Assembly (NCBI GenBank): GCA_950295325.1
Contig: OX485805.1
Span: 14,927,501 to 14,991,500, forward strand
Source of the DNA: Polytrichum commune
Taxonomy: Eukaryota > Streptophyta > Polytrichopsida > Polytrichales > Polytrichaceae
DNA length: 64,000 nt
Reading direction: 5' to 3'
This document shows, in pieces, positions 56,701-64,000 of the stretch (positions are counted from its first letter, which is position 1; each line of letters begins with the position of its first letter). A model generated the notes under the pieces. It worked only from the letters and a program-made list of their open reading frames with translations, was not told the origin of the DNA and did not search any database. The position numbers and the translations under genes are program-made.

Positions 56701-57880
56701 TTTGTGAGAGTGGTATATGGGAAAGCTTTTACTTGGAAACAAACACCAAAAAGTCATGTTGGTGTTACAATGATATTGGACTATATTCACACATTGTTAT
56801 AGGTTTAATTATCAACATGATTGTAGGACATATCACAACATTGCTAACCTTCATGTTTTATTATCCTCTTTTAATAAAGAAGATGCCATGTTTCATGGCC
56901 TGGCCTTGTCGAGACTTAGGTTGTCAATTTTTGAAAATCGTAACATGTTTATTCCCAACCCTTGGGCCGTATTGTTCTCTTGCCTAGTGTGAAGGAACAT
57001 GAGATTTAGCAATGTTAAGCCGTGACTCATTTAAAGAGTCACTAAGTTGTCCTCTTCTAAGTTTTATGTTTGACGCCACATGAACTCCGATCTTGAACCT
57101 TGAAATGACAATTTTCATGATTTGCAACTGCTAACCTATAATCCGGATAAGATAATTCACATTCATCCAACTGCCAAAATAGTTGTGATGTTGAAAAGTG
57201 ACCACAATAATAGGGCCGCACGAGTACCTAAATAATGTGGATGTGACCTCCTTAGTCCATCTTGGAGGGAGGAAATTATCACATACAAGCGTACTTCTCA
57301 TCCATCCATCCAACATGAAAACATGTCAACCCCCCTGGTATAGAATTGTGGCCTATTCACGTCCAACAACTTTGACTAGACTAATTCAAGGTCTTTGAAG
57401 CCAATTCCAATATCAAATCAGTTCAATACATCAACCTCCGAACTGCACACAATTTCAAGGCATTTGTTTGTATGGGATGAATGAGAGGTACACTCGTGCA
57501 TGATGATTCCCAATCTACGTGAATGTTCCAGGGACATCTTTAGAAAGATTTCTTAATACTTCCAAAACATTCAACATGCCGCTTACCGAAGTCATTGTGT
57601 ACGAAACCGGACCCGCACGGGGATGGAGGGATACACCTATACCCACAAATATACGGGACGTTTAATGTGGGGCCATAATTAGTGGACCGGTTTTGTGTTT
57701 GTTATTAGTACACTGTTTTGTGTTTATTAAGACGACCATGAATTCGTGAGTTGATTTGGTGTAAACATACACATAAATCGTGGCCATACATTGCACTTGG
57801 ATCAAAAAGAGAGAGGAAAACTTAGCATATAATATATATAGGTTATGAATGTATATGTTAGCATGGGTTAAATAAAGGGT
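53760..57880. other. No gene recognised
   Basis: Contains a partial Tourist-like MITE (about 54292-54450) and a purine run of A and AAG (55355-55390). The stretch near 57095-57240 resembles 63660-63800 (TTGCAACTGCTAAC / TCGCAATTGCTAAC and ATAGGGCC / CAGGGCC). The ORFs seen are short and mutually overlapping. Confidence 0.4.
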
Positions 57881-57888
57881 CCCATAAA

Positions 57889-57898
57889 CTATAAAGTA
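57889..57898 (+). promoter_or_regulatory. TATA-like box upstream of the USP-DHQS gene
   Basis: CTATAAAGTA about 50-60 bp before a CT/CCTCC-rich stretch (57950-58060) that resembles a plant transcription start and leader. Position only suggestive. Confidence 0.3.
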
Positions 57899-57939
57899 TA
57901 AGGAGAAGCAAAAGGCTGTAATTGGTCGGCTCTGCAGGG

Positions 57940-59619
57940 CACTAGAAGGTGGTGGGCCCCGCCCATAGATCGTCCCCAGGCGCCGCCTCCCATGCCACCC
58001 GTCACCACCTGTCATTCCCCGTCATTTCCCGTCACCCTCCTCCTCCTCCTCTCCATTTGTACGCACTCCGCGTCTCTCAGATGCTTCCGAGTTCCGACCC
58101 ACAGTACGTGGATCAGAGCTCGTGTGCATACTGTAAACCTACTTGAGAAACTTCGAAAGAGGTTTTCAAAGTCACAAATTTTTGGTTGGAATCTCTTCTT
58201 GTTTGGGGGGAGGAGGGTGGCGGTGGGTTGAGTGCAAGGGAAGGGAATTGTTTTTTTTTCTTGCGAGTCCTCTTCGTCTTTTAACATGTGGTTGTTGCGG
58301 AAGTGTGTGTGTCTAGAGTGGTGTAGCAAAGATTGAATTTTTTTGAAGCTTCCATTTGCAAAAGGGTCATGGAGATTTTAGTTTTTCTGTCAGTGTTGGG
58401 GATTCATTCTTCTGCGTCGGCAGCGAGCTTCAGAGATTTTGGTGTCGTCAAGAAAAATTGGTGATGAACTTCAGGGGTTAGGGGGATCATCAAGAGATTC
58501 AAGTGAAGTGAAGGAGGGACACATTGTTGAGATTCACTTGCACAATTTATTTCCAAGTGATCCCGTGATCTGCAACCCAGAAGGTGGCTCGAAGTGGAAG
58601 AGTGCGAGAAAGGAGCTTGAGGATTGCATTTATGCCAGTTTGAGGAAATTTGCAGTCCGCTGGAGAGAGGGAGGGAGAGAGAAAGAGCAGGTGCTATTGA
58701 CTCGCTTAACCTCTAGAATTTATGGTTCATTTGCAAGCTTGGCGCCAGGGTTTTGGAGGTTTGAGCTATGGGATAGTAGAACCTGGAAAATTTGTTCATT
58801 GGCGAGAGCAGCCGAAGGCAATATTAATAAACCGAGAGCAACCGGATTTAGGCTTGATGATACAGGGTAGCGGCACTTGTTGTTTTGTCGGTACCGATGT
58901 TTGTTCCATTAGCAGCCACTTCTGCCAGCTTCAATTACAAGACTGCTGGAGCATTCGGATTACTCAACCTGGTTCAAGGACTTGATCACCAGAAATCTTA
59001 GAGAGTAAGTACCAGATTTCCTCCATGACTTGCAAATTCACTTGTGTGAATTCTTCTGAAAATTTTGAGGCAAATTATTTTGGCAGCCTCTACCTCTTCT
59101 CAGTGATATCCTCTCATACTCTGCATCATCATCGCTAATAATTCCTTACTGATGTCCAGCCTCGCAACGAGAACCACTACTGCGTTTTTTAGACCTTCCT
59201 GGTTGCACAAGCCAACTTGCAGGCAGTCCTTTCCTTGATTCTTGATTTCTTGAAGTTTATGATGATATTTCGGGGAGCAGGATATGATGTCGCAGGCAGT
59301 GCAAACATGGACAATAAATGTCGAATGACTGGGGTTTCACACATGCGGCCAGTTGCATTCAAGGCCGATCATCCTGGCAATAGCAATGCAACATGTCTTG
59401 AGTTGACCCTAACCTTAAGTTTCGTGGTGCTGCAGCAATTTTGGTTTAGCAAGAAACTCTTCTCGACGTCGCTGCGAAACATGTAAGACATTATATCCCA
59501 CCTCTCATCTGCAATGTACTGTCCGACTTCTATTCGCCGGGAAAGAAAGGCTAGTTGTCAATTGATTGTCGTAGATTGAGTGGGCAAAATCATAATTACG
59601 GTCGTTTTTATGGTTGCAG
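57940..59619 (+). other. Probable long 5' leader with uORFs and an intron
   Basis: Composition changes here to leader-like pyrimidine-rich and then mixed sequence. Open frames (58439-58870; 59217-59486) precede the main ATG. A GT-AG intron fits 59483-59619 (ATGTAAGA ... GGTTGCAG). Splicing it puts the upstream frame into a TGA just past the junction, which argues that 59217-59486 is not an N-terminal extension. Confidence 0.45.
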
Positions 59620-59631
59620 TGGTTTTGGAAG

Positions 59632-61926
59632 ATGAAGGCTCAGAATCAGGATTTCGGAGGTTTACATGAAGCGAACTTGTCGTCACTGGACAGAAGGAAT
59701 TTTCATCATGCGGGTGGTGGCATGTCGAGATCAGAGGTTTCAGCAGGAATTGCAGACCAGTCGACCCGGGACTTCGTTAGCCATAGCGCAAGAGCAAGTT
59801 CTTTAAACAATATGATGATGGCGGAAAGAGACTCCCATTCATTAAATCGGCTTTGTTCTTCTTCATTTCGAAGGACGACAAACGGCCTTCACGCCACCAC
59901 CAACCTCAGCCATGAATGTTTGAGGTTGTCCGAGTCCACAGATTGTGATGGTAACAGCGATGATGATGATGAGCAAACTGGTACCACTCGGGTAGGATGC
60001 ACCCCCGGCGGTTCGAATGTTCCCTTCCCAACCGGAGTGCTCAGTGCTTCGGTTTGGACCTTTCTGAACCGCACCAAAAGGATGGCAGATGCAAACGAAG
60101 ATTCAAGCCTGCGGAGCTTTGCCACGGATGCTGATACTTCGTCTGTGGGGATGAAGAAACTGCCAGAGGCGCCGGTGGAAATCATCAAACCACAAAAAAC
60201 GAAGGCACAAAAGGGAGGAGAGAATTTGGTGATGGTGGCATTCGATGCAAATGTGAAGGAGATGTCCCACAGTGCCATCATCTGGGCACTTCAGAATGTG
60301 CTCAACAGGGGAGACGTGCTTGCGCTCGTTGGGATTTTAGATTGCGTGAAAGGTCCCCTCGGCTTGCGGACACCGATTGGCGACCACGCATGGATCAAGG
60401 CTAACCGGAAGGTGGTCGAGGAAGAGGTAAAGCTGAAGAAGCAGACCATCCGTGGCATTCCTGGTCTGGATTACCGGTGTCAGGAGGCAGGTGTAAAGCT
60501 CGTAGTGGATGTGAAGGCTTTTCACCGACCCGAAGTGATGGTCATCGCCGAAGCCATTAACCTGGAAGCTTCGCATGTGGTGCTGGACAAAAGCTTGAAG
60601 AACAAGAATCGTAAATATTACCTCGAGAATTCGGCTTGTCCTGTGACGAGAATGCGGAGGAACGGAGGGGTGGACACAATTATATTGCTACAGGCCGGAT
60701 CAATGGAATCATCGAAGCAGACTAAGGTTCATATGTCATCAAAAGATGGCATCAAAAGTATGACGCCACCATCGCCGACATCGGTGATTCGTTTCCCACT
60801 GAGCTACCGATTCCAAACTGATGTGTTCGAGATCAAGTTGCGGCCGAAGAAGCAGCCCAGTAGTATTGCACCATCGGACCACTCGTCGTCGTCCATATCG
60901 ACTCCCATGTCGACATCATCATCTGCGCCTTATGCATCATCCACACCACCATCGAGTGTTGTGTCCAGCCAAGTGCGGTTGTCATTCACATCAAGCTCCA
61001 ACCACACCGATGACACCGACGAGGAGCTTTTCAGCATCTACCATGGCTCCACCCGCCATAACCCTGAATTACTGGACGCCGACCTCTTCAGCCTCAAGCC
61101 AGAGTTAGGGTACGAGAGCGATGACCTGTTCAGCATCTGCAGTGCTTCGACACGCAGGGAGACCATTGCTCTCTCACCATCCACATCCACCAGACAACAA
61201 CAACATTCATCAGCAGTTTCCATTTCAGATCCAATGCCTAGCTTCCAAAAGCTCACCATCGACCCTGATTCTCCTACTCGACGCAGTATGAATGCCAATG
61301 CATCAACTTCTTGCTCATGTTCTTCAGTTGATGCTGCTGTATCATCATCATTATCATCAGCATCAGCATCATCGAAAGTTAACCTCGATGTAATTCAGTT
61401 GGAACAGCTCACGGAAGCCACCATCTCCAGATTGACCTTCGTGGTAGGGTTAGGCGATGCTGTAGATGTGAACCTTTCCAATGCACTGCAACCTGGGGAA
61501 GCAATTCTTGTTGGTTCTTCGCCATCTGCGCTATTTCTGCTGCACGCTGAGAAGCATCTACGAGGGTTATATCCGTTCAGAGTAAGTGCTGGTCCACCGA
61601 GCTTGTATGTTGCTATTGAAGGAGGCATGGCAATGAAGCTGGCTCATCTTGAAACCAACCAAAGGGTTGTAGTGGTGAATGCTCGGGGCCAATCTAGAGC
61701 TGTCCCGGTGGCATATACTGCGTTGCAACGGAAGCCTTTAGTTCTCGTGGAAGCTCAATGCGGAGGTCGAAGGCAAAGTGTTATGCTTCACCATGCGGAG
61801 TTTGTATGTTTGGTAGCTCGAGGAGCTGGCGGGCAACAAATCGAACAAGCTGTTTTCCCGGTGAACAAACTGAAGGTTGGTGATAAAGTTCTTCTACGAC
61901 TTCGGAGGCAAGACGTCGCAACCTAG
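59632..61926 (+). CDS. Fusion protein: USP-like domain plus DHQS-II (archaeal-type dehydroquinate synthase) C-terminal domain
   Basis: 764 residues, one uninterrupted exon, TAG stop. ATG 59632 follows a splice acceptor at 59619. Residues ~195-350 form the USP-like domain found at the N-terminus of a plant receptor-like/inactive kinase family: VMVAFDANVKEMSHSAIIWA, GDVLALVGILD, EAINLEASHVVLDKSLKNKN, CPVTRMRRNGG. Residues ~350-595 are Ser/Thr/Pro-rich with repeated ELFSIYHGSTR, DLFSICSASTR blocks, likely disordered. Residues ~597-760 match the C-terminal part of DHQS-II: VVGLGDAVDVN, LQPGEAILVGSSPSALFLLH, YPFRVSAGPPSLYV, RKPLVLVEAQCGG, LHHAEFVCLV, KLKVGDKVLLRL. No kinase domain is present. The N-terminal catalytic half of DHQS-II is missing, so shikimate-pathway activity is unlikely; a regulatory or binding role is more plausible. 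No transit peptide is obvious. Confidence 0.85.
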   Translation: MKAQNQDFGGLHEANLSSLDRRNFHHAGGGMSRSEVSAGIADQSTRDFVSHSARASSLNNMMMAERDSHSLNRLCSSSFRRTTNGLHATTNLSHECLRLSESTDCDGNSDDDDEQTGTTRVGCTPGGSNVPFPTGVLSASVWTFLNRTKRMADANEDSSLRSFATDADTSSVGMKKLPEAPVEIIKPQKTKAQKGGENLVMVAFDANVKEMSHSAIIWALQNVLNRGDVLALVGILDCVKGPLGLRTPIGDHAWIKANRKVVEEEVKLKKQTIRGIPGLDYRCQEAGVKLVVDVKAFHRPEVMVIAEAINLEASHVVLDKSLKNKNRKYYLENSACPVTRMRRNGGVDTIILLQAGSMESSKQTKVHMSSKDGIKSMTPPSPTSVIRFPLSYRFQTDVFEIKLRPKKQPSSIAPSDHSSSSISTPMSTSSSAPYASSTPPSSVVSSQVRLSFTSSSNHTDDTDEELFSIYHGSTRHNPELLDADLFSLKPELGYESDDLFSICSASTRRETIALSPSTSTRQQQHSSAVSISDPMPSFQKLTIDPDSPTRRSMNANASTSCSCSSVDAAVSSSLSSASASSKVNLDVIQLEQLTEATISRLTFVVGLGDAVDVNLSNALQPGEAILVGSSPSALFLLHAEKHLRGLYPFRVSAGPPSLYVAIEGGMAMKLAHLETNQRVVVVNARGQSRAVPVAYTALQRKPLVLVEAQCGGRRQSVMLHHAEFVCLVARGAGGQQIEQAVFPVNKLKVGDKVLLRLRRQDVAT

Positions 61927-64000
61927 GATGTCTTGATATAAAAATGACATCATCTCTCTCACCAGGTGCTTGCTTCAAATCTACTGCGCGTGCTCGAATG
62001 GCTCCTCGACATGCTTGAGGCGGATTCGAATCCATGTGGAATTCATATTTCCATAAGTCGCTCTTAAAGTTGCAGCAAATTTCTTGTGCCGTCGTCGACA
62101 AGCTTGCTCGAATGGCAATGCAGCATCCGGGACGAATTAGCTTGCTCGGTAAACTGGGGATTCTCTGAGAAACCCTAGCCTGTGCAACCTCGAAGTTCGG
62201 TGGATCGCTTGACTCATTGTAGTCATCATCATCATCATCAGCAGCAGCAGCAGCAGCAGTCTTCAGTGATCTCCAATGTATATCAATCAACACATGCCAC
62301 TTAGCGTCCAGTTAGTGATTCAATGGCAGACACACAAACACAATCAGAAATTCGGTTTCTCAATACCTCGAGATTGATTCTCAAGCCTCAGGGGGACCTC
62401 TGTAATCCGCACGAGTGAGAATTGTCAGTTCTTTCTTGTAAGGACACACATGATCATAATGTAGAGTTATTCATTTCTTCAGAATGTAGGATTTTTCTTA
62501 CGTTGAATCAAGTCTAGAATTCCCTCCCTGCTGTCCGCACTCCTCCACAGCCTTGTAATTACGGAAGATATTGCAGTCTAGATTCTTTCTTTCTTACAAA
62601 CTTTAGTGCAAACCAGTAGTCTACCTTGACTCAGACAGGGAATGTAGTTGGATGTAATTATATGGAGAAATAAAATGACGTGGACTCCATTCATTTCATT
62701 ATTCAGTTTTAGACATCCCTTATTCGGTTACTTTTCAAATTAGGACACCTAAATTTGAGTTGCAAGTGCTTTGATGTGGCTCCAAGAACAGATAACCACA
62801 AAGGCATGTATTTTAAAGCAATTGGTGCTCAAAACATTAAATCCATTCTAGGCTTAACAATCAACATGATTGTAGAGGCCTATATGATCATTTGATGAGC
62901 ATGAGAATCTTCACTTTGATAATGAAGAAGATATTTATGGAAACTTTGAACATTATGAGGAGAGTGGGTACAGCCTCGATTTGGATTCGCTAACCATCTT
63001 GTACCAGTCACATGTTACGAATTCTTGGAGAAGTGGGCTAGTCGGAATAAGTAACCATTCAAGACCCATCCACCTTACCTATCTTTATATTATCCGTTTG
63101 TGCAGTTCCTATTGAAAGGAGAGCGGTTAAGACTTATTATTAGAATTGTCAATCACTAACAGGACAGCTAAGGTATAGTTCTCAAGAATCTGGCATCCAC
63201 TGAGCGCCAGAGATGTATTCTCAGCATGCAGAATTTTGCTACACTCTGTAGATTACATTCTATGTACTTAGCTTATGATTGCCAGCACATCTGTCATTGC
63301 ATGCTTACTCAATATCCTGTTCTACATTTCCTGGATTCAGATTTAACTGCGATATGGAGGGGTGTGAGATAAATTTAAGGATCAGTAACAAGTACTTATA
63401 ACACTATAGAAAGGATGTGAAAATTTGTCACTTGTCTTGTATCAGGCCTGACACCTGAGGTGACAACACAGGTTTGGTCAGTCTATTCCAGCAATAAGGT
63501 ATATGGCCCTATGTGGTCGCCCTTGTTCACTAGATGCCTACATTTGAGTGGTATTTGGCAAAGTTCGTAGATAAGAATGAGCACCAGATAACTGTGTTCC
63601 AATGAGATTGGACTATGTGCACAGTATAGAGACACCACTCTGAGTCAATAGCCTAATTTGACGATCTAGTTTTGAATGATAATCTTCATGACTCGCAATT
63701 GCTAACAAGATGAGACAATTCTCAATCCAATCTGACAGCCAACATTGCCTGTGGAGTTGAAGTTGCCACAACAGGGCCACATACCTTGCTCGTACAATAG
63801 CTTGGACTGAATTCTGGAAGCAGGCTTAAATTTGAAAAACATATATACCTCATCACGTTGGATTGAACATATACTTCTCCAAGTGCAGAAATTGCAAATC
63901 CCATGCTATTGGACATCTTATGAACATTGCAGAAATTTTCTTACTGCCTAACCAGGCAACCCACCCTCTGTGCCACTTTGTGAAGGCATTTGTATTACTT
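61927..64000. other. Downstream region, repeats only
   Basis: A (CAT)n(CAG)n microsatellite lies at about 62220-62262; an opposite-strand ORF across it (61781-62293) is a shadow with a poly-Asp/Ala run. 62715-63060 is repeat family D copy 3. 63540-63740 is a diverged relative (TTGAGTGGTATTTGGC). No further gene recognised to the window end. Confidence 0.5.

Noticed and set aside
59632-61926. Bacterial or archaeal contamination for the DHQS-II-like gene
   Set aside because: The frame is continuous with a plant-type USP domain, follows a GT-AG intron, and sits among plant repeats of matching composition.
61781-62293. 170-codon minus-strand ORF with poly-Ala/Asp run
   Set aside because: It is antisense to the end of the USP-DHQS gene and its low-complexity run is just a CAT/CAG microsatellite.

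Overview
This looks like gene-poor, repeat-rich nuclear DNA of a land plant or close streptophyte relative. The evidence is an exosome CSL4 gene with five GT-AG introns, plant-type telobox motifs (AAACCCTA), a plant-type USP domain, a chromodomain Ty3/gypsy relic, Mutator-like and Tourist-like transposons, a plant L1-type LINE and tRNA-derived SINEs. A DNMT3-like methyltransferase and a DHQS-II fusion gene point away from a familiar seed-plant context; a non-seed plant is my guess, not a demonstration.

Layout. 1-2.3 kb: 3' end of a decayed chromovirus (integrase end, chromodomain, PPT, start of the 3' LTR) with a SINE. 2.35-6.35 kb: no recognisable gene. 6360-27563: a 21.2-kb Mutator-like element (MULE) with related terminal inverted repeats and an identical 10-bp target duplication. 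It holds a decayed SWIM-type transposase (minus strand) and, divergently, an eight-exon cargo gene whose C-terminal part resembles an N4/N6 amino-methyltransferase. Palindrome arrays lie inside both. The cargo gene's fourth exon is interrupted by a 10.1-kb Ty3/gypsy element (14781-24924; 5-bp duplication TGTTG). Its order is gag, protease, DNMT3-like cytosine methyltransferase, reverse transcriptase, RNase H, integrase, PHD finger, and its terminal repeats are arranged B ... A-B-A instead of as ordinary LTRs.

27.6-29.9 kb: MITE-like repeats. 29931-34855 (minus): complete CSL4 exosome subunit, assembled from six exons into 195 codons plus stop, with about 1.3 kb of telobox-bearing tandem repeats immediately upstream. 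38.46-39.03 kb (minus): a probable terminal exon of unknown function. 39-57.9 kb: mostly repeats, including Tourist-like MITEs with TTA/TAA duplications, a LINE copy with an inverted 5' part and an internal 308-bp duplication, and another dispersed family. 59632-61926 (plus): an uninterrupted 764-residue ORF joining a USP-like domain to the C-terminal part of an archaeal-type 3-dehydroquinate synthase (DHQS-II). The remainder shows only repeats.

Theme: a selfish element encoding one kind of DNA methyltransferase sits inside the methyltransferase-like cargo gene of another selfish element. Across all decayed elements, in-frame stops are mostly TAA/TAG where glutamine or tryptophan is plausible, the pattern expected from C-to-T decay of methylated DNA.
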